Source of the DNA: Gossypium raimondii
Taxonomy: Eukaryota > Streptophyta > Magnoliopsida > Malvales > Malvaceae
Length of the DNA: 64,000 bases
Direction: 5' to 3'
NCBI RefSeq assembly: GCF_025698545.1
Contig: NC_068567.1
Coordinates: forward strand, 59,711,371 to 59,775,370
In this document: positions 25,148-37,678 of the stretch, in pieces
How positions within the stretch are numbered: position 1 is the first letter of the stretch
How the letters are laid out: each line of letters begins with the position of its first letter
Notes under the pieces: model-generated
Told to the model about the DNA's origin: nothing
What the model saw: the letters and a program-made list of their open reading frames with translations, nothing else
The model's database searches: none
Made by a program: the position numbers and the translations under genes

Positions 25148-26553
25148 AGTTCTTGAAACCTGTTGCTTTCATGCAAAAAAACAACCATTAGTAGAGGAGA
25201 GTTCGATTGTTTCTTCATGTTTTTCAGCAAATCTTTTAGATAAAAATCTTAAACTCAAACTACATTTCTATATTACATTCATTGTAGGTGTTATATGTAA
25301 TGTGCTCCGAAATAATGATTGGATTGGGTAACATGTGTTTTTGACATAATTCTGATTCTTTGGAATTTTATAATTTTATTAGTTAAAATTAAAACAACTA
25401 ACCAAACTCACTAAAATAAATTTTACAGATAGTGGAATTTGAATATTTGGTCTCAAAGTTTTCAAGGCTTTCTTTGTGCTATTAAGTCAATATCTCATCA
25501 AGTGTGTATGTATATTTTGATTTTGCATATTTATATAAATTATGTGCATTCATATATCTATGTTGTATTCATGATTTTTCTTTCATCGTGTAATCATATA
25601 TTATATTTAATTCCTTAATTAAATTAACATTTAAAATTTGTTTTTCAAAGTAACATTTTGTCTTATGTTTTTATTTAAAATTTGTAAAAAAATAATTTAA
25701 ATCCACACGTAAATTAATTTGTAAGATACCATCATCTTTGAAGTTTCAAATTTATCATGGTAACTAAAATCTCATTTAATAATTTTTATAAATACATTTT
25801 TTATATTTTTAAATCACATGGTATATATTTAAATTTATAACCCTATCTAAATCAAATTAATGTAGATTAGTAAAATCCTATCAAGCCATCTTTTTGAATG
25901 TTGAAACATATCATCAAAATTATTGTAAATAAGATTTGAGCAATTTTGAAGAAGTTTAGGATTTTTCAAAATAAAAATTAATTAAATTTTTATTTCAACG
26001 AAAATTTTATCACTTAACTATGAGCTCAATTAATTTATATGAATTTTTATATTTATTTAATATTATTTTTAACATCGCAACATATTTTTTATTAATAATA
26101 GTAATTTGATATTTGTTTTTAAATTGTTCTTAAACATCGATCGGATAAAATTGAAATAAATAAAAAAAGATATTCTTTTTACTGGATTCATTTAAGGGTC
26201 CTGAACACTATTTTTACAATAATCACGTCCAGGTATAAACGCACCATTCTCTAAAGGTCACTAAAGGTAAGTGGACGCAATATCCAAAATAAAATATGGG
26301 AGTAGTAGGTTAAGCAAACGTCCAATAATTACTGCGGGGTGCCACGTTGACTGACCACTTGGACTTTCCATTTTCTACTGGTTCGTTTGTTTGTTTATTT
26401 GTTTCTTCTTGTGGAAGAAACTACTAGTTGTGTGTGCAGTGCAGTGCACTGACTCATAAATGGAAATGCTTGCTCCTTGCCCTTGCTAGTTTTATAAAAT
26501 AAAAATCATTTTCGAATTTATTCAAATTTTGCCAGTTCAAGGGCGATTTGATA
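25148..26553. other. Intergenic region between GDI and the SUMO protease gene
   Basis: GDI 3' flank is followed by AT-rich sequence without a gene. The last 330 bp are less AT-rich and probably hold the protease promoter. They include GTTGACTGACC at about 26346, with a W-box-like TTGACT. Confidence 0.5.
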
Positions 26554-29500
26554 ATGAGTCGAAGGGCGAGCCAAAGGAGGAAGCGTTTCAATGTCTTTGA
26601 CTTCGCCGATGAGGACGAAAGAATTGAGAAGGAGTCGGCGGAGTTTCTCGCAAGGTTTAAGAAACCTAAAAGAGGCAGCACGGCATCTCCTCGTCTCAAC
26701 AAATACAACTTTCTTCAATGCTGTATCTTCCTCTCTTTCCCTCTCATTCTTTAATCTATTGACTTGAATCTCTTGCTGATTGCTCTGGTTGATGACCGAG
26801 AAAGTGCGGGAAAAAAAAAGTGATGATAATAATGAAATTTGATATTTCTAACGTGCTTTCAAACTTTTAGAGAAAGTAAACAACATGTCGCCCTTTAGTT
26901 TACTCTCTTCGATCTCTTTTTCTTTATCTGTTATTTTGCCTCTATGTTTGGCATTTTGAAAAAGAAGAAAAAGAGCATTTGACGCATCATTTATTCATTT
27001 TTATTTTATTTTTTTTTTCTCGTTAACGAACACAGTATAAGTGTATAACCTAATGCATTCCATTTGATTCTATCCTGTTTACTTCTTTGTTAACTGCTTT
27101 TTACTTGTGTATCTATTTAATATCGATAAATTATTATAATTTATATGTATGTTAAATTTATTTAATAATTGACATTTCTTTTTCATTTCCTAGTTGTCCG
27201 GCAAAATGAAAATAGCAACAGACCAATTGATCTTGATGACGAAGGTGTGAAATAGCTTTAGGCTTAGTGTCATTTTCACTCTTTTATCTATGCTTTCATG
27301 TGTACCATATAGCTGCTCAATCAAATTCTGTCTTCTTGTTCTCTAGTTGCAGATTGCAGCAGTACTAAGCGAATGGAAGTTAGCAATCTGCCGATTGAAC
27401 TTGACTCAGAAGTTACAGAACCTCAACGTGGGTTGTTATTGCTTTTTTTTTTTAAAATTTGTTCTGTGAGTTGCATTATCGTTTAGCTGAATTTTTTGTC
27501 TTAATTGTTTTTGGTTACATGAATTTCCTTGTTTGACACAACACCGTGACATTTTTTTTCAGTGTTTCCTTCAACTTGTGTATACATGTAATATTTATAC
27601 GTCTGTTTATGTAATAACCTTTTTCTTTCCTATGTAGTACTCCGGAAAAATGAAATTAGAAAAAGACTGATTGATCTTGATCTCGAAGGTAAGGAATAGG
27701 TCGAGGCTTAGTGTCCTTTTCACTCGTTTATCCATGCTTCTTGTGAAATGTATAGCTGTTCGATCATTTTCTGTGTTCCTGTACTCTAGAGGGAGATTGC
27801 AGTAGGACTAAGCAAAAGGACGTTAGCACTGGACTGATTGTACTTGATTCGGAATGTACAGAACTTCAGTGTGAGTTGTCATTGTTATTTTTCATTTCCT
27901 TTTTTCGTTTATGGTTTGCATAACTTCTTTAGTATGTACTTGACCTTGAGTTGGTTTCTAGGCTCATGCATTTGCATTGTATCCTACAATTATTTGTGAC
28001 ATTTCTTTTCCAGTATTTCTTTCCTTCTAAAATCCTTGTTTACGGCCTGGAATTTTGTCTTTAGTCTTCTATCATGGTTCATTATATGAGATGTAAATGT
28101 TGAATCATCGTCTCCTCCAATGTGAAAGCTATCTTCTCTAATTATTTGACCTTTGAGTCTCTGACAAATATCTCTGTGTTTGTAATTTCCCTGCTTTGCA
28201 TTTATAATTTGTTAATGGATACTTTCATCACTTTTGATGTTTTTCTTTCTTGTTTTTGTTGGGAATCTATTTTCCCTGTTATTCTTTATCTTTGTTTGTA
28301 AAGCCTATACTATCTTTGTTTGTAGCTTTACAAAGTCTCAAGACTAGGAAAAAGAGCAAGATTGACGAACCAATTGACATTGATGCTAAAGGTACATGGC
28401 ATCAGTGTACATCTTAAGTGTCTTAAAGCTTCTAATGTTCTTCGTGTAACTTTGTAGAAGTGCAGGCGATCAAGCCTGCAGAAAAGCTCAGCATATATAA
28501 CCTTGGAGGCGTCAATGCTTGTGTTACTAGTCAGCAATGCACATTTCCTGCATGCTGTCCTGTGAATATGGGACAAGAGAAGATTTCTGAACTGGATTCC
28601 CCTTTGCAATATTTTTCTTCGAGCTATAAGGTATAGGTGCCTTGCCTTAATATATCGTGAACAATTAAATCAAATGGGTAACATGCTTTAGACTGCAGCA
28701 AATATCTTAAATGCAACTCAGGCTTATTCTCTGCGTGATATATTAAATGCATGAACAATAAACAAAAACAAATGGATCGTGAACCTCCTAGTTATTCTTC
28801 TATTTAAATTGGCTGCAGAATGAGCCAGTTAGTGTGATTTCAGATGACGATGACAGGATTGAAATTATTTCTTCGTCAGTTTTTACTTCTCCTGATGAGT
28901 GTAGAGGTACTTTCTTATCCTTTTGAGTTTGCTTCATAAATTCTGACACCTTATTTTGGCAAGCTTATTGTATCTTACTGTGATCTTATATAACATCCTG
29001 CATCTCTCAGATTCTCTGGAGGAGCAACTTTTGGTTCATGCTTCTGAAGGACATGAAATTGTAACTACAGTACTCCCCTTTGTAAGATTAACTAAGAAAA
29101 TTTTCTTTTGATTGCTGTTTAGAGGGATGTTACTGAAAATACTAACAATGGAATTAACTTCATTAGCGGAACTACTACTTTCTTCTTGTTATGTTGTGGA
29201 TTATGATTAGATTAATTTACATTTGCTTAGTTTTTATTTGTTTCCTTTCTATGATTTTTCCCATATTGTTTACCATAACGACAGAGTCAGTCGTTTTAAG
29301 TTCTCTAATTTCCACATTCTGCTAATTCTTTATGCTAATATTACATTTCTTGATGAGCCTTTTTATTTATTTTTCAACTTGCAGGAAAGAGAAAATGTGA
29401 AAGTTGTCATTTCCCCTGATTTTATGTTTTATAGAGGTATGTATTGTACAGAGGGTCAGTTAACTTTTTCAAAAACCTGCCTCAAGTTTAAGGGCTCAAC

Positions 29501-32500
29501 TGTAAATGGGACCAAGAAAAAAATTAGTTTTGTATGGACTGTTGGTGATATCATCAGTATTGATGCACAATGGCTTGAAGGGGTGAGTTACAAGAGCTGT
29601 TCTTTCTCCTTCTTTGTCTTTAAAATTTTGAAGATACTCTCTGAGAAGATAGTCTTGGCCATCTTATGCTGCTGGACATAGGTTGAAACAGCCATTATGA
29701 ATCTTGTTCTACTGTCAAAGAAGTCTAAGAGAGCTGGAAATGAAAATGAACCTTCAGGTTTGTGAATTTTCAGAAATGATTTGCATTGAACTATTTCTTT
29801 TGGTGTAGCATGAATGCATGATAGTTCATGTTCTGAGAGAGAGTATACGAATTCTAATAAAAATTAATGTCCTATACTTTGACCTCTTTCAAAATACCAT
29901 CCTGTGTATCTGTCTGCTTGCCTCATAACCATGTATCTGCATTGCTTTTCTATTGTGCCATCTCTACAAAGTTGTCTTTGACTTCCCTGTTTCCAATAGG
30001 AATTGTTTGGGGGGAAGCTCTGGTCTCCATTGCTGATCATTCTTTCTTTATCAATAAATTTTGAACTAGGATATTCTTAATTGCTGCAGCCATTGGGTTG
30101 TTGAAGTTTTCAGTTTGTGATCCTTGCTGGTCTGAAAGGGAGAAAGCAATCAAATCATTGAGTGTGAGATACAAGGATATATGGAACGCTATCTCTGAGT
30201 AAGGTTTCTACTGATTTAGTTTTCTATCAGATTATTCACAATCTATCAACGTAAATGTACAAAGTGACGGTTGGTTATTTTGTATTAGAATATATAGGCA
30301 TTTAGTTTTGTTCAGTCACACTTGTAGCTTCTCTCTCTCTCTTGCTAGTTGCTACCCTTAACAGAGAAACTCTGGTTGTGTATCTATCGTTTGGTTTGAC
30401 TGCTTTTGTTGCTGAATAGCTCGGATTTTTGCTCTTGTTTTGTTTTTCACTTCGTGCTTTAGTCCCATACGCCTAGTGTAACTTCCTATTTATTTGTGAA
30501 TCAGGTAGATAATTTTTTATTGTTTAATTGCATAGATTTAACATTCATGTTACCACCTGCAGAGAAAATGAAGAAAATGCCTTCATGGGACAGAGTAAAA
30601 GGTTTTTGTCAAAGCCATTTTTTTCTGAGTAAGCCAAAGAAACTTTAATAATGCTCTATATCATTTTCCTTTTTGGGGATACAAGCTCTTTCTGATTCTG
30701 GGTTTTGTAGATTTGCATGTCTCCCTCCCTCTCTTCCCAAAATTTAAAACAAATAAGAGAGAGAGAGGGGATAATTTAAGCTTTCTATCAGAAGCATAAT
30801 ATCTCTGTAAATACCTTTACCATTCTTTTTCTTTAAGGTAGACGATAACTATTGTATGTTTCAGCTCTTCTCTTTACTTTGAAGCAATTCCAAAGATATG
30901 CTCTCATTTCAAAGTACTACTTAAAAAAATTTAGGGATAAATCTCTTACATGAACTATGATTGGATGTCTAAATTGATACATTAACTTTAATTTGGTGCA
31001 ATTATGAACATGAAATTTTTATTTTATTTAATTTTACACATTTAAAAAATAAATACATCAATTTAGTTTTATATTAGGTAAATATAATTATTTGTGTATG
31101 TAATGTATAAACATAAAATGATGCTATATCGATAATTGTGTTAGTAGTTTGTGAAAATTAAATCAAATCAAAATTTCATGTCTAAAATTGCACAAATTTA
31201 AAGTTCACGATAATATTGACATTGGATCAAAGTTCATGTGTAGTTTTGAGATATATCCCAAAATTTTACATAGAAGTTTCAAGAAGCATCAAAATATACT
31301 CCCATTTGATAGTGCTATTTCAAAATTTTACCATAGAATTTGAGAGGTATCCTTCAATTATTAGTATTTTCCGTGCATGTTATGCTAGTCATTCTTTTAT
31401 ACAATTCCTTTTCCTTCTTATATGTATGATTCTGTGTGTATGCACGTTTGTGTATAACATAGATTTATTGCTTTATACATTTTAAGCTGTATTTTTTTTT
31501 TTTGTTATTAGTCACTTAACAGTTCTTTTTTATCTACAATCGATAAATCTAACTAATTTTCTGTACAGTTTCCATGAACATTTTGAAGAAGTTATCTATC
31601 CGAAAGGTGACCCTGATGCTATTTCAATTAGCAAGCGAGATGTTGCATTTCTACAGCCAGAGACATTTATCAATGATACCATCATTGACTTCTATATTAA
31701 GTAAGCTTGAAATATAAATTCCATGTCCTTCGTTTTCTTATTCATGCTCTGGATGTTAGTCTGTTTCTTAGATTTTGTATATGCTAGTTTTAGTTCATCC
31801 TCGAGGATTGGTATATGAAATGCGCATGTAAAATGTATTGGACTAGAAACATTTTCCATAGCTATTCTCAAAGTTGCATTTTTATATCTAGTTTATGTCG
31901 TTGATTCTCTTGTTGTCATTATCATTATGTGTTCTTGATGCAGCATATGTAGTTCATACTTTTGTAGCAGTTTTCCTTTGTCTTTATTCGAAAGAAGTTT
32001 TACTGCTTTATAGTTTCCAAAATAGTGATATGGGCTTATACAATAGACATAAATTGAAATTATCATCTCACGGTTCGAAATTTAACTCCTTGATTAAACA
32101 TCGTAACCATGATAATTGACTAACAGCCTTGTGAGAGCTCGTGAGAAACCTCCCCTTTAATCATCCACCAAAAAAAAAATTGGTTCAGTTTATGACCCGA
32201 AGCTATTGCAATATTTCTGTCTGGTTCTATTTCCTGATTTACTAGGATTGACATTTGGTTCTGATCCATGACAGATATTTGAAGAACAAAATTCAACCTG
32301 AGGAGCAACATATGTTCCACTTTTTTAATAGTTTTTTCTTTCGCAAGCTTGCTGATCTGGATAAAGGTTTATCTAGTGCTTGTCAACTGAAAGCAGCATT
32401 TGAACGTGTTCGTAAATGGACTAGGAAGGTGGATATATTTGCAAAGGATTACATTTTCATTCCTGTAAATTACAGGTGATAAACTTGTCTATTTCTTTTC

Positions 32501-35500
32501 TCCAAGGCATGAGAACAATTCTTTATGTAGCTCTCTAATGTTATAAACACATCTTCATGACAGTCTCCATTGGAGTTTGATTGTCATCTGTCATCCTGGT
32601 GAAGTGGCTAATTTCAGAGGCAAGACCTTAATGTAGTGTTTCAGCTTATTGTAGTGGCTAGGACTATGTCCATCTTTACCTTTCTTTCAGTTGTCTTGCA
32701 GATGACGGAACTGAAAATTTACTTAACGTCCCTTGCATCTTGCACATGAATTCAATTAGAGGAAGCCACAGAGGCCTTAAAAATCTATTCCAAAGGTAAT
32801 TATTTCATGATTATTTTCATTAGTTAATTTTTCTATTGCTTTATTTTGCAATTTAAAACAGAACCTTTGGGGAACGTTCTTGTCTTTTGTGTGTTTATGT
32901 GTTTTCATCAGCATTGTTACCCAAAATATTACAAAATAGTTGGTTTCAATGTGTTTTATCTCATTTTTTATGCTTACTTTCCTATATTTCTTCATTCTCA
33001 AGTAAAACAATCTTATGTGGAACATCTTGAGCTGCAATATTGGATAATTATGAACTCTGCACACCTATGTCCGGACCTTCTCAACTCTTCGGATTTCTTT
33101 GAGCTGGCATTCTGCCATTTACTCTCTTTTTTTTCTCTCTTTTAAAGGAAAAAGAGTGGCACACCTGCGAGTCTGTAATTATGACAGCTTTTAAAGGTCC
33201 GAAACATACCGTTGATGCATGAAAACCATTGACCAAAACCAGAAGTGCCCCATTGACATTTTAATTGCATTGCGGCTGTGCAAGGGATTGTGCTTGATTT
33301 GAACTTAAAATGACATGAACCATATATTCTGGAATTCTGGCCTTCTGCAGATGAAGGGCTAATGGTGATATCCTTGACTTCTCATCTCGCTCAATAAATG
33401 TAGTTTAACTATGAAAGTAATACAATGAGGAAACACAAACTTGTTCGAGAAATGCTTTGGAATATGTTATTTTAAAGAACTCTATCTTAAAATTATCTCC
33501 TCTGTTTGAAATAGGCATTTCTCAGACTCCAAAGATCTTCTTGTTGATTTTTGTTTCCTCCTTTCTTTGTCACGGGTTGACAGCTACTTATCTGAAGAGT
33601 GGAAAGAGAGGCATGGAGAGGCAGCAGATGATGTTCCTTCAAATTTTTTACATTTACAATTTGTCCAACTAGAGGTATTCCCCTTCTTTATATACCTACC
33701 ATTAAGTTCCTGCACCCCATAAAAAAATCCTTATGTTTAAAAATGCTCACTCATAAACAAAAGGATTTTCAATATACAAATTAAGTAAAGTTCTTAGTTT
33801 TATTAGGGAATTCAAGCTGAGGAAAAGCACATAAAGAACTGTACTTTACATAGCCTTGTTTTTTCTTATTTGCAATTAGCATGTTATGTCACTTGGTTTT
33901 ATCAGAAATCATACTTTCCTTTCACATTTGCTAAATTGGTTGACTGTTATTTTTTTTAATTTTCATTCTGTATGGTTCAGGTACCACAACAGGAGAATTC
34001 ATTTGACTGCGGCCTCTTCTTGCTGCATTATATGGAACTCTTCCTTCTTCAAGCATCACCCGACTTCTGCCCTTTTAAGGTAACAAGATCTTCCAACTTT
34101 ATTAGTGGTTGCATTGCTTTCTACAATGCTTGAACTTGCAGAACGTTATTCTTGTTGCAAGAAGTATATCATCGTTAAGTCTCTGACGCAACATTGTTAC
34201 TTGTACCTCACCTGGTTATCATACAGTACGAAAGTTGTAGGTAAGGTTTCGTTGTATTTTTCACCTCTACTAATATTATCTTTGACCTTTTCTTTCAGCT
34301 TAATATGCATTGGTTTCCACCTGCCGAGGCTTCTTTGAAACGCTTTCATATCAAGAAGTTAATCTGTGAAATCTTTGACAAACAATCTTGTTATTCCACA
34401 TCTCTCTTACCGGTCCGAAGTGAGCAAGAAACTGGAGTGCAGATTGGCAGTTCCGCAAAAACATGTTATGGTTATTCCTCAAATTCCACTGTTAACCAGG
34501 GGCCTAACAATTTTGCACTCCCTGCAGCATCCCCTCCGATAGTTTTACGAAGTCATAAAGAGTTGGGATTGGAAGGTTTTAAATTTTACGGGGTAGACAT
34601 GCATGGAGGATCGCTTTCCCATGGAAATTATCAGCAGATTAATACAGTTGGTAAAAGAAATGCCATGTCACCTATAGAGGTAACTTTCATTTCTTTGTTA
34701 CCAACAAGCTTAAAGCATGAGGTAAAGCAATTTGCTAGCGAAACATTGAATCACCCTTGTGCACATGTGTACGCGTTGCGTCAACAGAAAATCTTCCATA
34801 GAAAATATGAGCTATTTCTCTAGCTATTGTTTGTCAATGTCATGAAACCATGCGGTGTTCGACCAAATGAAACGTAATGTTGCCACGAATTATCTTTTCG
34901 ACCAAATAAATGACAATATGTTGTCTTTGTGATAGAGAATCTTTTAGCTGTGTTACTGAAATGAAGATTACGAATGTGTGAGGTTTCTTTTCATACTTTT
35001 GAATACATTGAGATAGATCAAATACAACTGCTCCGTTTGCTGTATCTGACCGGTGAAGTCCTATAATTCTTGGTTTATTAAGAATTTTGGTCTGAAAATA
35101 GTTGCATTTTTTGCTTTCCCTGCTTGAACCAGGAAATCGAAGAGACCAGAGAAGAAATAGCTGCCGATTTGCTTTCGGGTCTAGATGGTCAGAAATTTGC
35201 TGGACCAGTAACTAAATCTCACTTAAACATGCGATATCCTAGCAAAGATTTTAGATTGAGAACATCATGGAACCGAAAAACCCCGTTGCATTTCGAGGAT
35301 TCAGCTTTTAACAAGCTAATTGATTCTCTTGATTCATCAAAATTAGGACTAGAAGATTACGAAGTTCTTTCGGAGTTTGAGGTATGTCCGCAACCTGAAC
35401 ATTCCTCGACCTCAAATGAAGGTTCCTCTGATTGCGTTGTTGAAGATTCTCAAGAGTCGAATGACATTCATGATGACATTGAGTTTCAAAGTACATGTTC

Positions 35501-35651
35501 ACCTACATCCTTTCAGAGGGACATTTCCGCTCTATCCCACCAACAAGCAGATATAACTGCGAAAGTAGATCTTAAAGAGAATGCCATGCCAACAAGTGAT
35601 GGAGATCATGTGTCCAAAGGCGATGAACATCGAGCCACGGAAACTTCATAA
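26554..35651 (+). CDS. ULP2-type SUMO-specific cysteine protease (C48 family)
   Basis: Twenty-one exons join in frame to 943 residues: 26554-26722, 27194-27244, 27347-27427, 27638-27688, 27790-27870, 28326-28391, 28458-28630, 28819-28906, 29011-29060, 29385-29582, 29682-29757, 30090-30198, 30563-30628, 31569-31700, 32275-32475, 32564-32619, 32702-32795, 33584-33674, 33981-34079, 34299-34679 and 35133-35651. The protease domain spans about 415-665: INDTIIDFYIKYL, catalytic His533 (LHW), oxyanion Gln in VPQQ, and Cys621 in FDCGLF. The expected acid position is Asn566 (HMNS) where the family has HMDS. The N-terminus starts MSRRASQRRKRFNVFDF and then carries repeated IDLD-like motifs from duplicated exons (57-167). 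The C-terminal 270 residues are acidic and Ser-rich. The enzyme should remove SUMO, mainly poly-SUMO chains, in the nucleus. Intron 16 has a GC donor (AGAG/GCAAG). Confidence 0.9.
27194..27870 (+). repeat. Tandem duplication of an exon pair within the SUMO protease gene
   Basis: Exons 2 and 3 (51 and 81 nt, 27194-27244 and 27347-27427) correspond to exons 4 and 5 (51 and 81 nt, 27638-27688 and 27790-27870). Similarity also runs through the enclosed introns (102 and 101 bp), which share GGCTTAGTGTC, TTTTCACTC and TTCTGT..CTCTAG blocks. The offset is 443-444 bp. Encoded pieces pair as PIDLDDE / LIDLDLE and PIELDSE / LIVLDSE. Confidence 0.85.
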
Positions 35652-36830
35652 GCGTGTACTTGTTGGCGGAGCGATGAAACACAACTGTAAAAGTACCGAA
35701 GGCATGTAAGGCTTTGACAAAGGTTGGACTTGCGACGGCATTGTGAATGTTGTTTATTAATACACCATAGTTTTATGATGTAGATTGAAGTAAAATGAAA
35801 GGAAGAAGAATTATAAAGCTAAAAAAGGAAGAGGAAATTACTAAGTACAACATATATGTTCCTTTGGGTATAGATTAAATTTGATTTGAGAAAATTTTAA
35901 TAGTATTCGAAACAAAGTAATATCTATGTGATTAGGAGTTACTCAAATTAAGTTTCAAAATATTAGATTTAATTTGATATTTTGAATTTTAATTCAAACT
36001 TGATTTGATAATATCAAAGGTAATTTTAAATTTTTAATTAAAATACATCATTATTTTATGATTAAATTCCATAAAAATATAAAATACATTTTATTTTAAG
36101 TGTTTATTTATTTATAAGTTAAAGATTAGTTATATAGAAAAATAAAGATTAAGGTTATTGTTTGATACACATGTTGTAAAAGTTGTTAATTCCAAATGCA
36201 GGGTTAAAAGAGTATCATATGCTTCATTTATGTATTTTTATTTTTAAAATATTAATAAATGACATTTGTCAATCTCATAATTTCGTTTATGGAATTAATT
36301 TTTATTACAAGTATCAAATAATTGGATCAATTCAAATAATTTTAAAAGGTATTGATAAAAAAATTTAGAAGTTAAGATAAATGAGATTTAAAGATTTTAT
36401 TCAAACTGGTAATTGAATCACACGATTGTTGAGTAGTGAATCTTGGTATTAAGTATCGAGGGATTTAATTAAAAAATTTAAACTTTTGAAAGGCTTAATG
36501 AGAATTTTTTAAAAAAATTGGGAATCTAATTAAAATTTTTACAAATTTTAAGGGTGTAAGAAAATTTTTACAAAAATTTTAAGGTGGCCTAATTCTTTGG
36601 GAGAACAATTCAGTCCTACATAAGCATATGAAAATAAGATATAATAATGTGTGTGGACTAAGTATTTAAAACAATTTGTGCGTACCTGTAAAAATAACAT
36701 ACAATATTAACAACGAAATCAGAGGTTAACGAGACGGCGCCGATTAGCTGTCCGCCTTGACTGACCGTCTGGCATCGTTTTGGCCCTCGATTTTGCCCTT
36801 TTGCAAACCTCATTTTACCAATTCCCCGAA
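35652..36830. other. Intergenic region after the SUMO protease gene
   Basis: The 3' flank leads into very AT-rich sequence with no gene. A GC-richer stretch at about 36720-36830, just before the P0-like start codon, may be the retrocopied 5' leader of the pseudogene. Confidence 0.5.
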
Positions 36831-37678
36831 ATGGCAGTGAAACCCTCCAACTCCAAGGCCGACAAGTAAATCCCGTAGGACGCGAAACTATGTCAACTCT
36901 TAGATGAGTACACCCAGATCTTGATCGCCGCAGCTGGCAATGTTGGTTTGAACCAGCTCCAGAACATTCGGAAAGGTCTCCGAGGTGACTCGGTTGTTTT
37001 AATGGGTAAGAGCACTATGATGAAAAGGTCTATTAGGATGCATGCTGAAATGACTGGGAACCAAGCTTTCCTTAACCTTATCCCTTTGCTTCAGGAAGAT
37101 GTGGGTTTGATGTTTACTAAGGGTGATTTGAAGCAAGTCAATGAGGAAGTTGCTAAATACAAGGTTGGAGCTCCTGTTCGTGTTGGTCTGGTTGCGCCCA
37201 TTGATGTGGTCGTCCCACCTGGCAACACCGGACTTGACCCTTCACAGACCTCTTTCTCCCAGGTGCTCAACATTCCCACCAGGATTAACAAGGGTACTGT
37301 CTAAATTATCACTCCCGTTGAGCTTATCAAGAAGGGTGACAAAGTTGGTTCTTCTGAGGCTGCACTCCTTGCCAAGCTCGGAATTAGGCCCTTCTCGTAC
37401 GGTCGGTTGTCTTGTCTGTTTATGACAATGGGTCAGTCTTTAGCCCCGTGGTGCTTAACCTGACAGAGAATGATCTAATTGAGAAATTCGCTACTGGTGT
37501 CTCCATGGTTACTGCATTGTCTCTCGCCATCTCGTACCCAACACTTGCTGCAGCACCACACATGTTCACCAACGGGTACAAGAACGTGTTGGCTGTAGCT
37601 GCTGCCCCTGCCGAGGAGGAGAGGAAACCCGAACCTGAAGAAGAGTCTGATGACGATATGGGATTCAGTCTCTTCGAC
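36831..37678 (+). pseudogene. Processed pseudogene of 60S acidic ribosomal protein P0
   Basis: An intronless copy runs from MAVKPS to the conserved end [12 protein letters not shown]. It carries stops at codons 13 and 16 (36867 and 36876), another at 37302 where the family has GTVEII, and a frameshift at about 37395-37420 after RPFSYG. Around 37600 the text jumps from YKNVLAVA straight to the acidic tail, losing roughly 40 codons of the usual hinge/alanine-rich part. The normal stop after FSLFD is replaced by TAT. Functional P0 forms the ribosomal stalk base; this copy cannot. Lack of introns suggests origin by retroposition. A (AAT)n tract at about 37834-37850 lies in its 3' flank. No target-site duplication was identified. 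Confidence 0.92.

Noticed and set aside
26341-26360. W-box pair as evidence of defence regulation of the SUMO protease
   Set aside because: TTGAC cores are frequent by chance and a similar word occurs upstream of the P0 pseudogene; noted only as promoter content.
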